Of a stretch of DNA of 64,000 nt, positions 1-8,685 are shown piece by piece (position 1 is the stretch's first letter; each line of letters opens with the position of its first letter). The stretch lies in assembly GCA_015060335.1 (NCBI GenBank), contig SUYR01000002.1, forward strand, positions 1-64,000, read 5' to 3'. Position numbers and translations under genes: made by a program. The notes under the pieces were generated by a model. That model did no database searches. It was given only the letters and a program-made list of their open reading frames with translations, and was not told the origin of the DNA. The stretch comes from Bacteroidales bacterium. Its GTDB lineage: Bacteria > Bacteroidota > Bacteroidia > Bacteroidales > UBA932.

Positions 1-120
1 CCGCCGGCTTCCTTCGGATTCCACCTCACGACAGACACCCTTGCCTTTGGCTATATGCTTCCCGTCATTAGGGCGCATTAGGGACTTTCACCCGTTAGAA
101 CATGCCCATGCTGGGCGTAC
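1..120 (-). mobile_element. Group II intron, 5' end (class C-like), truncated by window edge
   Basis: Read on the minus strand from 120 downward, the sequence begins GTACGCCCAGCATGGGC and continues with GGGTGAAAGTCCC, then AAGGGTGTCTGTCG and GGAATCCGAAGGAAGC. These blocks match in order the conserved 5' part (domain I) of bacterial group II introns such as the class C intron of Oceanobacillus iheyensis, recalled from family knowledge. The 5' splice junction is placed at 120/121. The usual start is GTGYG, so GTACG is slightly off and the exact junction could differ by a base or two. The intron lies immediately behind a terminator hairpin, the preferred target of class C introns. The reverse transcriptase gene and the 3' end would lie to the left of the window. 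Confidence 0.8.
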
Positions 121-125
121 TACAA

Positions 126-169
126 AAATGAGTGGCTGAGAACTCTCAGTCACTCATTTATTTTTTCTT
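126..169. terminator. Terminator hairpin downstream of the flavin oxidoreductase gene
   Basis: A 15-bp stem (126-140 with 145-159) closes a 4-base loop. On the plus strand it pairs fully with one G-U and is followed by a T-rich run at 161-166. On the minus strand there is one A-C mismatch and the stem runs into TTTTTGTA, after which the group II intron begins. It serves the minus-strand gene ending at 182. Confidence 0.8.
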
Positions 170-181
170 AATGCGAACAAT

Positions 182-2041
182 TCAAATATTTCCGTTGAAG
201 TCCACGTTAAAGTTCTCGAACGGGTGGAAAAGGGAATCTATAATCACAGCTGCCTCAAGACGTGTTACAATACGTTCCGGGGCATAAGTGTCCAATCCGA
301 GTTCTGACCACCATGATTCTATGTCAGAGGGGACGGATACGCCCATGCGATTCAATGTCTCTACAAGATGCTTTACCTTTACCGGACCCGGTTTCAGGCC
401 CAGAGAGCCCGGATAGAAGTCCTCGGCAAATATTTCCTCTGCCAGAAGCGGATCATCTGCTCGGAACCAAGTCTGGTTTGCCCAGCCGACATTGCGACCT
501 TCGCCTCGAAGAATACCAGTAGCTCCGATACGCTGGAGTGCCTTGAAATGGCGATGCTCCTTAGGCAGGTCCAGATATGGCATTATATAACAGCCTGATG
601 AAAGCAGAACACTCTGGACAGATCTCACTCTAACCTGACGTACATCCCTGTGCTGTTTGACAGCCAATGCAGCAGTCGCTCCAGCAGCCTGTCCGATCTG
701 CATTACCACAGGCTGCAGACGTGTAGCACCATTGATAAGATTTGATACAGATACTGATTTCTCTGCAACTATAAGATTTTCAACATCCTTCTGGCACGGA
801 ATCATCACTCCCATCGGTACATTGAATGAAGGAATCGGATAGAAATGCAGGTCAGGAAGGTTTTTCCAGTCAGGATGTCTGAAATGGTGATGATCGACAG
901 CATAGTCACCCACTGCAATACCGGTCCTATAATATGGATATTTGTAATCGTATGGCTTAGCAGCTGCATCAATTGTAAAGAACGATTCTCCAGCTATGCG
1001 TCTTGATTCCCTATGATATGGAATCAGAGCAAGTCTGTCTTCAGTAGGAAAGACATCATCTGCAAGTCCAAGATGTTTCATGCCAAGCTCTGTCTGGATG
1101 AAATAGACAAAGCAAAGAGTGAAATTCTTGGCCTTGCTGTATGACTCCTCCCTTTCTTCCGCAGTCATCTCGATGGAATTGACATAATAATCATTGCCGT
1201 AGATAGGCCAGTTTATCATATAACGTCCTCCCGGAGTCCTTCCGTAAGTTATCATCATCTCCGGACTCCATATGGTCTGACCTGTCTCGGACACAGTATT
1301 TCTCGGATTGATTGCAGAATTTGCAAAAAGATCGGGATTATAGTCTTGAGGCTTTTCTATCGTCATATCTGCATCAGGACCGTAGTCTTTGAGCATGGCA
1401 ACAAAAGTAAGGTCCTGTATCACATCATTGGCACAATCTGGAGCTATAGACTCCCCTGTTTCCGATGCAGCTTCCATACCGATCTTATAGTCCACGCCAC
1501 ATGACTTTGCCACGTCGCCCAGTTCCGTGCCGTCAATAAGCACATCCGCCTTCACCAGATATTTCTTTCCGTCAGCCTGCCTGAGTTCCACAAGCCATCC
1601 TTCCTCATCTTTATTGACTCCCAGCATAACCGTCTCTCTCCTGACCTGCAGGAGTTCACCACATCCGGCAGCCATGTTTGACAATATTTCCTGACCGACA
1701 TTCGGCTCGAAGTTGATATTGCTTACCCATCCTGTCTTCAGGGCGTCCCATCCGCCATATCTTACTGCAAGAGAATCGGTAAACTCACCGAAAAGGCCGC
1801 TTCTAAGATTGTAGTTGCCATCTATGCAGCTTACTCCGGCAGAAGTAAGCATTCCTCCTACCCATACTGTCTGCTCGACAACCATCGTATTGACTCCCAT
1901 TCTGGCCGACTGTATTCCGGCAGCTATACCGCTGGCTCCACCGCCCACGACAAGCACATCGACTTCCTGTATTTCAGTGCAGGAATCAAGACAGAGAAGA
2001 CAGCAGAACAGGAATGATAGAAAATTAGTATGTAATTTCAT
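182..2041 (-). CDS. FAD-dependent oxidoreductase, secreted lipoprotein
   Basis: The 619-residue protein starts with a hydrophobic signal ending in a lipobox-like LDSC (Cys21), so it is probably an exported lipoprotein. A Rossmann FAD-binding motif, VLVVGGGASGIAAG, follows at about residues 29-42, and the whole protein fits the FAD_oxidored family (PF12831). Members of this family are frequent in Bacteroidota carbohydrate loci but mostly uncharacterised. The last 100 residues (GILRGEGRNVGWANQTW and following) weakly recall an S-layer-homology segment. The start at 2041 has a TAATTTTG element at 2063-2070 on its strand. It is divergent from the CE2-like esterase gene and shares an 84-bp intergenic region with it. 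The substrate is unknown; oxidation of a sugar or sugar derivative is an inference from context. Confidence 0.8.
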   Translation of the reverse strand: MKLHTNFLSFLFCCLLCLDSCTEIQEVDVLVVGGGASGIAAGIQSARMGVNTMVVEQTVWVGGMLTSAGVSCIDGNYNLRSGLFGEFTDSLAVRYGGWDALKTGWVSNINFEPNVGQEILSNMAAGCGELLQVRRETVMLGVNKDEEGWLVELRQADGKKYLVKADVLIDGTELGDVAKSCGVDYKIGMEAASETGESIAPDCANDVIQDLTFVAMLKDYGPDADMTIEKPQDYNPDLFANSAINPRNTVSETGQTIWSPEMMITYGRTPGGRYMINWPIYGNDYYVNSIEMTAEEREESYSKAKNFTLCFVYFIQTELGMKHLGLADDVFPTEDRLALIPYHRESRRIAGESFFTIDAAAKPYDYKYPYYRTGIAVGDYAVDHHHFRHPDWKNLPDLHFYPIPSFNVPMGVMIPCQKDVENLIVAEKSVSVSNLINGATRLQPVVMQIGQAAGATAALAVKQHRDVRQVRVRSVQSVLLSSGCYIMPYLDLPKEHRHFKALQRIGATGILRGEGRNVGWANQTWFRADDPLLAEEIFAEDFYPGSLGLKPGPVKVKHLVETLNRMGVSVPSDIESWWSELGLDTYAPERIVTRLEAAVIIDSLFHPFENFNVDFNGNI

Positions 2042-2125
2042 TGTTATGTTACTTTAGTCCTACAAAATTAAAATATTTTATTAATATTGACTATCTTTGG
2101 GAAAAATATAAACTATACAATCAAT
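2042..2125. promoter_or_regulatory. Divergent promoter region
   Basis: This short AT-rich region separates two divergent genes. TATCTTTG at 2092-2099 (plus) and TAATTTTG at 2063-2070 (minus) both fit the Bacteroidota -7 consensus TAnnTTTG. No clear -33 TTTG is seen for either. The plus-strand element lies downstream of the upstream ATG at 2087, which argues for the esterase start at 2126. Confidence 0.4.
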
Positions 2126-3238
2126 ATGCGTAAATCATTGAGTATTCTGCTGGCAATATTCTGCCTTGCAACGACTGTGGAAATGTCCGCAAAAAAGCCA
2201 CAGGTAAAAATCGAGACTCCTGCTTCAGACAGCCGTATCGAGTACATAGGAAGAACACTTGTAAATGGTACGGAAGTCTCATATGAATGGAGCGGCGTGT
2301 TCTTCAGAGTAAAGTTCAACGGTCCTTACCTTGCCATGAAGTGCTCGGACAGCAAGAACAGCTGGTTCAACCTGTGGATCGATAAGGAAATGTCACCTGA
2401 GGCTGACAGAAAATTCCTGATTGCAGCCAAGGACACTCTCGTTGTTCTCGCAGAAGGACTTGGTAAAGGAGAGCATGAGGTGATTCTTCAGAAGAGGACA
2501 GAAGGAGAACAAGGACGTCTGACGATATACTCATTCCTAAGCGAAGGCGAAATCCTTCAGGCAAGCGGAAGAAAGGAAAGACATATCGAGTTCATCGGTG
2601 ATTCATACACATGTGGATATGGTACAGAGAGCCATGACAAGAACGACCCGTTCCTTCCGGAAACAGAAAACTGCAATCTTACCTATGCAGCAATAGCATC
2701 ACGCTACTTTGATGCAGACTTCAACCTTGTAAGCCATTCTGGTCAGGGTATTGCCAGGAACTATGACAATGCAGGTGCAGGATATCATATGCCACATCGA
2801 TACAACCAGACATTCAACACCTCAAAAGAGCCGATTTGGGATCCGTCAGCTGCACCATACAAGCCAGATATGGTGGTAATTTATCTTGGAACCAATGATT
2901 TCTCATGCGGAGAACAGCCAGCAGAAATCAACTTCAGAAACAACTACATTTCACTGCTCAATAAAATCAAAGACAACTACGGAGAAGACATCCCTATTCT
3001 ATGCATGGCATCTCCGGCAGACCCGTACCTGTACGATTACGTTCGTAATGCAGTAGTAGTCAGTGGATTGAAAAAAGTAGCATATATGGCAGTGTCGAAC
3101 TCCGCACACAACTACGAAGATGATCTGGGAGCAAGCTGGCATCCTAACTATCAGGGACATATCAAGGTAGCAAGCTGCATGATTCCATATATTTCTACGC
3201 TTACAGGCTGGAAGATGGAAGAAAAGTCGTATAAATAA
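2126..3238 (+). CDS. CE2-like SGNH/GDSL esterase, exported
   Basis: I start the protein at the second ATG (370 residues) because a signal peptide begins there (MRKSLSILLAIFCLA) and the likely promoter lies between the two ATGs. Residues 25-150 look like the beta-sandwich that precedes the catalytic domain in carbohydrate esterase family 2. The catalytic domain shows GDSYTCGYG (Ser160), GTND at 255-258 and the terminal SWHPN block (His339), the Ser-His pair of CE2 enzymes. CE2 enzymes remove acetyl groups from sugars. The gene heads a plus-strand unit with a phosphoesterase and a membrane acyltransferase, so it probably de-esterifies the glycan handled by this locus. Confidence 0.85.
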   Translation: MRKSLSILLAIFCLATTVEMSAKKPQVKIETPASDSRIEYIGRTLVNGTEVSYEWSGVFFRVKFNGPYLAMKCSDSKNSWFNLWIDKEMSPEADRKFLIAAKDTLVVLAEGLGKGEHEVILQKRTEGEQGRLTIYSFLSEGEILQASGRKERHIEFIGDSYTCGYGTESHDKNDPFLPETENCNLTYAAIASRYFDADFNLVSHSGQGIARNYDNAGAGYHMPHRYNQTFNTSKEPIWDPSAAPYKPDMVVIYLGTNDFSCGEQPAEINFRNNYISLLNKIKDNYGEDIPILCMASPADPYLYDYVRNAVVVSGLKKVAYMAVSNSAHNYEDDLGASWHPNYQGHIKVASCMIPYISTLTGWKMEEKSYK

Positions 3239-3241
3239 CAG

Positions 3242-3266
3242 GGCTCTCGACTTCGCTCGAGATGCC
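3242..3266. repeat. REP-like short palindrome
   Basis: GGC-TCTCGA-cttcgc-TCGAGA-t-GCC forms a small hairpin with one bulged base, between two co-directional genes. The TCTCGACTTCGCTCGAGATG core resembles short palindromic repeats common in intergenic regions of Bacteroidota genomes (recalled, not searched). No second copy was noticed in this window. Confidence 0.45.
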
Positions 3267-3283
3267 AGAGAAATCTACACCAT

Positions 3284-4708
3284 ATGTACAAAAAGACACT
3301 GATACTTTCCTTTCTGACTTTAATGGCTGGATTGAGCCTACAGGCAAAGGACATAAAGGGTAGCGTGAAGGACACAGAAGGCAAGCCTGTTGCCGGAGTC
3401 GTTGTATCGGACGGACTCAACACAGTACAGACCGACTCGAAGGGACGTTTCAAAATGGATGCTGACAAAGACAGCAGATTCGTATTCATCAGTACCCCAT
3501 CAGGCTATATCTCATCCACTCTTGGAGGAAACACATTGTTCTACAGAGAGATTCGTGAGGATATCAAGAGATATGACTTCATACTGGAAAAGAATGCCAA
3601 GGATGATAGCAACCATAATGTAATTGTCATAGCTGACCCGCAGATCAGTGAAAGAAATGAGCTGCCGGACCTCGCCAGACAGGCAGACGACATGGCAGAA
3701 TTCGTAAAGGGAATGGATGGAGACTATACCTTCGGAATATGTCTGGGCGACATCGTCGGCTGGGACCACAGCATCTATCCCGAATATAATGAAATAATGT
3801 CCAAGCCAGGCATTGACTTCAGATATGTCATCGGAAACCATGACATGACCAACTGGGGACGTTCATACGAGACATCCATGAAGAACTATGGAGACATGTA
3901 CGGACCTGCATGGTATTCATTCAATGTAGGAAAAGTGCACTACATCGTGCTTAATGACAACTTCTATGTAGGACGTGACTATTTCTACATCGGATACATT
4001 GATGAAAGACAGCTCAGGTGGCTGGAAAGGGACCTTTCATATGTAGAGCCGGGTACACGTGTAGTTGTATCACTGCATATCCAGACCACAAACGACAAGT
4101 CCGACCGCGACGCATTCCAATATGGAATCATAGGCGACAATCTCTGCAACAAGCCTGCATTCTACTCAATGCTCGAGCCGTACAAGACCACAATACTGTC
4201 AGGGCATAGTCATACAGCTGACTTCGAACAGATCAGTGACAACATCATTGAAATCAACGTTGCCGGTTTCTGTGGAGCATGGTGGTGTGGAGAAGTCTGC
4301 ATCGACGGAGCGCCCGCAGGATTCAAAGTATTCGATTTCGACGGTAACGACATGAAATGGATATACAAAGGTTGCGGGCATCCTCTGGATTACCAGCTGA
4401 AGGTATATAAGGACCTGCCAGAATATCCAGGACAGATCATCGCCAACATATGGGACTACGATCCGGCATGGAAGGTAGAGTATTATGAAGATGGTGTCAA
4501 GATCTGTGATATGGAGCGTTTCAAGGCTCAGGACCCTCTTGCAAAAGAGCTTTACAAGGACCCTGCAAGTCTGAAAAGAACGTGGGTATATGCGGCTCCT
4601 ACTGAAAATATGTTCAAGGCATCAATATCTGACGGAGCGAAGGAACTTGAAGTCAAGGTGACTGACAGGTTTGGTAGAGTATATAATAAAACATTTGAGA
4701 TAAAATGA
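3284..4708 (+). CDS. Calcineurin-like metallophosphoesterase, exported
   Basis: The 474-residue protein has a signal peptide (cleavage after about residue 21, SLQA-KD). A carboxypeptidase-regulatory-like beta domain follows at about 23-105, then the phosphoesterase core. Metal-binding motifs are VIADPQISE, LGDIVGWD, VIGNHDM and SGHSHTADF. The first motif has DPQ where the classic D-x-H would be, as I recall for the MetallophosN/MetallophosC subgroup (PF16371/PF16370). The C-terminal 120 residues fit the beta-rich MetallophosC domain. It could cleave a phosphomonoester or phosphodiester. Its place beside an esterase, and in the same locus as a phosphodiester glycosidase, suggests phosphate removal from a glycan (inference). 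Its stop overlaps the next start by ATGA. Confidence 0.88.
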   Translation: MYKKTLILSFLTLMAGLSLQAKDIKGSVKDTEGKPVAGVVVSDGLNTVQTDSKGRFKMDADKDSRFVFISTPSGYISSTLGGNTLFYREIREDIKRYDFILEKNAKDDSNHNVIVIADPQISERNELPDLARQADDMAEFVKGMDGDYTFGICLGDIVGWDHSIYPEYNEIMSKPGIDFRYVIGNHDMTNWGRSYETSMKNYGDMYGPAWYSFNVGKVHYIVLNDNFYVGRDYFYIGYIDERQLRWLERDLSYVEPGTRVVVSLHIQTTNDKSDRDAFQYGIIGDNLCNKPAFYSMLEPYKTTILSGHSHTADFEQISDNIIEINVAGFCGAWWCGEVCIDGAPAGFKVFDFDGNDMKWIYKGCGHPLDYQLKVYKDLPEYPGQIIANIWDYDPAWKVEYYEDGVKICDMERFKAQDPLAKELYKDPASLKRTWVYAAPTENMFKASISDGAKELEVKVTDRFGRVYNKTFEIK

Positions 4709-6087
4709 CAAATTCATCCAGCAAGCGAATAATTACAATTGATATTCTGCGAGGCATCACGATTTTCGCCATGATTCTATGCGCGAACATCGGATTTGAT
4801 TCAAATCTTCCTGCATGGATGTTTCATGCACAGACACCACCGCCCACATATGCATTCAATCCGGACGTACCCGGAATAACCTGGGTGGATCTTGTATTCC
4901 CGTTCTTCCTTTTCACTATGGGTGCGGCATTCCCGCTTGCAATGCGTAAGAAACTGGAAAGAGGTGTCAGCAGATGGGAAGTAAGCGGAAGTCTTTTCAA
5001 GAGATGGCTTACCCTTACTATATTTGCAATCGTACTTGGGAATGCTTACCAGATAGGAGCGAGTACACGTCCGGAAATCATTAAAGGACTGTTCAGTATT
5101 GTATTATGGGGAGTTATGTTCATGTCGCTCGTACGACTGCCTGATGAAAGAAAAAGCAGACTTGTAAACAATACTGGACTGTTGATGCTTATTACTATGG
5201 CAGTAATCGGTGTTGATTATATGGGACTTTCGCTCAGCCGATGGAAGAGTGATATAATAATCATGATTCTCGCCAACATAGCAATATTCGGCGGTCTCAT
5301 ATGGATGTTTACAAAAGACAATATGAGACTCCGGTGGCTCATACTTTTCTTTATTGCAGCCCTGAAGGCACTAAGTTCATATGCTCCTCAAGCACTCGAA
5401 TGGGTACCGTCATTCTCATGCATCGGCTGGTTCTTCAACTGGGAATTTCTTCAGTATCTCCTGATTGCAATGGCCGGATCCATCGTGGGAGACAAGCTTC
5501 TGGAACACTCCAGGAATCCACAGGGAGCAGATATTGACCGTCTGCACATAATTGCAGCCTGCATTGCACTGGCAGCCATGATCCTGCAGCTATGGGGACT
5601 GTTCACAAGAAATGTTCTTGCTGACTTCATAATATCAGCAGCAATGGGAATTATCTTCGTTGCGTTGACATATAAGAGACGCAATATTGTGACATGGCTT
5701 GGATATTTCGGCTTTGCATTCATGCTTGCAGGTATCATATTCGACCCTATCGATGGAGGAATAACAAAAGACCACTGCAACCTGTCCTACATGCTTACCA
5801 CAACAGGAATGACAGCACTGACGGGCGCATTCGTACTTGTACTTGAGCTCAAATGGCATATAAAGGGACGCGGTCTTAGCGGATGCGGACAGAATCCTAT
5901 GCTGGCATATACAGTGACCAACTTCCTGACGGGCCCTGTTCTGGCAATGTGCGGAATCGGTGCATGGTTGAACACAATGTGTACAGGCTCACCGTTCTGG
6001 GGTATGGTCCGAGGGCTGGTCTATACCCTGCTGATGGTAGCTGTGACCTGTTTCTTTACTAAGAAGAAACTTTTCTGGAGAAGCTGA
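4705..6087 (+). CDS. DUF5009/HGSNAT-like membrane acyltransferase
   Basis: This 460-residue polytopic protein has about 10-11 hydrophobic segments. It opens with IDILRGITIFAMILC and WVDLVFPFFLFTMG, hallmarks of the DUF5009/NagX family, which is related to heparan-alpha-glucosaminide N-acetyltransferase. The human relative transfers acetyl from cytoplasmic acetyl-CoA to terminal glucosamine across a membrane. The bacterial role is not established. Translation is coupled to the phosphoesterase by a 4-bp overlap. In a locus that also carries a NAGPA enzyme and an AGE epimerase, acetylation of an amino sugar is plausible but inferred. It ends just before a bidirectional terminator. Confidence 0.8.
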   Translation: MTNSSSKRIITIDILRGITIFAMILCANIGFDSNLPAWMFHAQTPPPTYAFNPDVPGITWVDLVFPFFLFTMGAAFPLAMRKKLERGVSRWEVSGSLFKRWLTLTIFAIVLGNAYQIGASTRPEIIKGLFSIVLWGVMFMSLVRLPDERKSRLVNNTGLLMLITMAVIGVDYMGLSLSRWKSDIIIMILANIAIFGGLIWMFTKDNMRLRWLILFFIAALKALSSYAPQALEWVPSFSCIGWFFNWEFLQYLLIAMAGSIVGDKLLEHSRNPQGADIDRLHIIAACIALAAMILQLWGLFTRNVLADFIISAAMGIIFVALTYKRRNIVTWLGYFGFAFMLAGIIFDPIDGGITKDHCNLSYMLTTTGMTALTGAFVLVLELKWHIKGRGLSGCGQNPMLAYTVTNFLTGPVLAMCGIGAWLNTMCTGSPFWGMVRGLVYTLLMVAVTCFFTKKKLFWRS

Positions 6088-6103
6088 TTCACTCGCAATA
6101 CTC

Positions 6104-6145
6104 AAAAACAAATGGAAGAGTTATCGTCTCTTCCATTTGTTTTTT
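6104..6145. terminator. Bidirectional intrinsic terminator
   Basis: A perfect 14-bp stem (6107-6120 with 6128-6141) with a 7-base loop is flanked by A and T runs on both sides, so it works for both convergent genes. The stop codon of the minus-strand gene lies in the loop, so one arm of the terminator is also coding sequence. Confidence 0.85.
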
Positions 6146-7167
6146 ATACCAAAATGTTCACAATATCTGTCATATAAATGTCCGGCCTGAGAATACTCGG
6201 AATTAGGAGACATGAAATGAGAGAACTCAAAAGTAATCGCGCCATCCATACCTGCTCTTCTTGCCATATCCATCTTGAGCAGTAGTTTTTCCCACTTTAT
6301 CGGAAGAAAACGTATAGGCATATCCCTATCAAAAGATTCAAAATTTGTCCAGCACTGCATCCCATACCTTTCGGCAAGTTTCTTATTTACAACAAGATAA
6401 TCATACAACTCATGGTAATCTACCTGACCATCCTGAAAGGCCAGGATATCAACCACCCCCTGCAGGTTGCTCAATATTTCATTCCATTCAAATTCATGTT
6501 CTGAAACTGTGGTAGCCTTGTCACCCCACATAACCTGATCAGTCTTGACACCATGAATATAGGGAGAGACCATAGTCGGAAGATTGCCTGAGACTTCCTT
6601 TGCATGCTTTCCGACTTCCGCATATATCTTAGTCATATTCTTGGTCCTGCGGCTGACTTCCTGAGACAGATACCAGCCCCGGAATGACTTGTGATGACCA
6701 TATTTTGCCCAGACTTCATCTATCAGCTTTATATTGAGGTCTATTTCCTTCAGATAATCACCCTCATGCCAATATTTTCCAGAATCGTACATTCCGAAAT
6801 AAAAAGCCATATCGTGTTTATCGGCAAGGCATAGAAACATTTCGACCAGATCTACTGGAGGATAATATACATCCTCAGTTGCAAGTATTGATTCAAACGG
6901 AGCAGCAATCCACTTTCCAAGGCCGGCACGAATCAGGACAACGGTGTTGATACCCATATCCTTCATAGCACGAAAATCCTTATCCCACTCATCTACTCCC
7001 CAGTTCTGATGTGGAATATCCCAGCTGATTTCATCGAGAAAAGTAGCATTGATAGGCATTCCTTGCAGACATTCCGGAGTCTCAAACTGTTTATTTGTAA
7101 AGCAGGATTGATGACCACAAGATAGCAACACAACTGATGTAATGAGTATTGAAACTATTCTGTTCAT
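6121..7167 (-). CDS. DUF4434 family TIM-barrel lipoprotein (paralogue A)
   Basis: I start at the internal ATG (348 residues), where a lipoprotein signal begins: MNRIVSILITSVVLLSC. This start is 4 bases from the upstream gene's stop. The protein fits DUF4434 (PF14488), a glycoside-hydrolase-like barrel: TFLDEISWDIPHQNWG, FYFGMYDSGKYW, GWYLSQEVS (Glu170), CWTNFESFDRDMPI (Glu277) and AITFEFSHFMSP (Glu314). The first two glutamates are conserved in the other two DUF4434 proteins of this window and are candidate catalytic residues. It is the last gene of the AGE-GHL10-DUF4434 unit. Hydrolysis of a glycosidic bond at the cell surface or in the periplasm is likely but not shown. Confidence 0.82.
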   Translation of the reverse strand: MNRIVSILITSVVLLSCGHQSCFTNKQFETPECLQGMPINATFLDEISWDIPHQNWGVDEWDKDFRAMKDMGINTVVLIRAGLGKWIAAPFESILATEDVYYPPVDLVEMFLCLADKHDMAFYFGMYDSGKYWHEGDYLKEIDLNIKLIDEVWAKYGHHKSFRGWYLSQEVSRRTKNMTKIYAEVGKHAKEVSGNLPTMVSPYIHGVKTDQVMWGDKATTVSEHEFEWNEILSNLQGVVDILAFQDGQVDYHELYDYLVVNKKLAERYGMQCWTNFESFDRDMPIRFLPIKWEKLLLKMDMARRAGMDGAITFEFSHFMSPNSEYSQAGHLYDRYCEHFGIKNKWKRR

Positions 7168-7171
7168 AGCA

Positions 7172-8569
7172 TCACTTTGATTTAATTTGTGAAATACCTT
7201 CCTTGACTGCATCCCATTTACGAGGTTCAAGTTTAAGATGACATAAATCGAACAGAAAATATCCGTCACATTCATTCGCGCATGCTGCAACTGACTTCTT
7301 TACTGCATCGAGTTCCTGACTTACAGTGGCTTTTCCGTCCCAGTTCCAGTTTCCCACATCTGGTCCTCCGATAAGGAGCCCTGGTGCTCCCTTAGTCTTC
7401 TCCTTTGCTAATCTACAGAATCCCTGCATAGACCATTCGTATGTTCCATAAATGGCATTGTAAGAACTGTAAGCACCTATTATCTGCACATCCAGCAAGT
7501 CTGAAAAGCCGAAACTTTCATATTTGGTTGTAGCCCAGGCCGGAAAATATCTGCTTGCCGCGTATCCAGGGCTTGCCCAGTTCGGTCCGTAAGTATAGTA
7601 CTGCTCATACCATCCTCCGACATAAGCTCCGAAATCAATCTTCGGATTGACTGACTTAACAGTCTCACGCGCATCTTCCATAAAGTCATGAATGACCTTC
7701 GCACGGAATTCAATCCACTGCATGAAGTACTGCGGCTTCGGACTTGGCACAAAGTCACCGTTCTCATGTCCTACAGGAAGTACATCCTCAGGCCATTTTG
7801 TCATCTTCTTGCCCACATAATCCTCAAATTCAGAACGGGTATAATCAGAGAAATCACTCTTGAAATCATAGAAACGGCCTCTGTCGAGAATTATTCCGTC
7901 AAGATCCTCATACGCGGCAAGATCCTTCAGAAGTCCTAAGATATACTCCTGGACCTTCGGATGTACCGGATTGAAGAATTTTTCATCCGCCCATTCATCC
8001 ATTATGGATTTCAGTCCGCTTTCAGTATTAAGAACCGTAGCATACTTATTCATTTCAGCATCACGGAACAGAACACCGTTCTTTCCAAGTCCGGACTCAT
8101 GTCCTCCACAGAATGTATTGAATCCGGCATAAACTCTTAGACCGACCTTATGAGCCTCATCTATAAATGCCTGAAGATAATCCCAGTCCGAAGTTCTCTG
8201 AACCTTGACATAACTGCCATTCACCCATGCACCCATGAAATCCACCTGAGGGCATTTATCTGTCTTGAAAAGCACATCTCCACCGGCTCCAGCTGGACGG
8301 ACATCCACCACGATATCAGTAAAACCACAATCCGAGATCTTTGCCATATCTCGCGCAATGTTCTCTCTGCTGTCACCGTAATCCCTGAAATTGGCGTTTC
8401 CTTCGATCCAGATGAAACAACGCTTGCCCTGAGGGCCTTCTTGAGGATTGTCCGTAATTTCTCCACCTCCAAAGGTGCCCTCAAAATCAATATCCTTCTC
8501 CTTTTCGCAAGAGCAGAAAGCCAGCAATACCAAAGCTAAGGCTGAAAAATTCAATATTCTTCCAAACAT
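7172..8569 (-). CDS. GHL10-like (DUF187-type) TIM-barrel lipoprotein, copy 1
   Basis: I start at the ATG that opens a lipoprotein signal, MFGRILNFSALALVLLAFCSC (465 residues); the reading frame extends further upstream without a sensible signal. The barrel shows WIEGNANFRDYGDS, DIVVDVRPAG, GLRVYAGFNTF, GIILDRGRFYDF, FRAKVIHDF, FGAYVGGWY and NWASPGY. This is the pattern of glycosyl-hydrolase-like family GHL10 (PF02638, formerly DUF187), often annotated as an alpha-amylase family protein. The Asp of ILDR is a possible catalytic or substrate-binding residue. Two further copies lie in the core operon. The substrate is unknown. It sits between the epimerase and the DUF4434 gene in one unit. Confidence 0.8.
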   Translation of the reverse strand: MFGRILNFSALALVLLAFCSCEKEKDIDFEGTFGGGEITDNPQEGPQGKRCFIWIEGNANFRDYGDSRENIARDMAKISDCGFTDIVVDVRPAGAGGDVLFKTDKCPQVDFMGAWVNGSYVKVQRTSDWDYLQAFIDEAHKVGLRVYAGFNTFCGGHESGLGKNGVLFRDAEMNKYATVLNTESGLKSIMDEWADEKFFNPVHPKVQEYILGLLKDLAAYEDLDGIILDRGRFYDFKSDFSDYTRSEFEDYVGKKMTKWPEDVLPVGHENGDFVPSPKPQYFMQWIEFRAKVIHDFMEDARETVKSVNPKIDFGAYVGGWYEQYYTYGPNWASPGYAASRYFPAWATTKYESFGFSDLLDVQIIGAYSSYNAIYGTYEWSMQGFCRLAKEKTKGAPGLLIGGPDVGNWNWDGKATVSQELDAVKKSVAACANECDGYFLFDLCHLKLEPRKWDAVKEGISQIKSK

Positions 8570-8685
8570 ATATATTGTTGAAGTTGAAAAAACTGTCATG
8601 CTGAACAAGCAAAGACAGTAGTAAGCATTTACGTAAAAAAGGATGCAGCCGCAATCAGCTAACATCCTTCTTAAATTATATCAGG

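Noticed and set aside
7172..8569. True alpha-amylase (GH13) identity for the GHL10-like proteins
   Set aside because: The GH13 conserved regions with the Asp-Glu-Asp triad are not present; the motifs fit GHL10/DUF187 instead.
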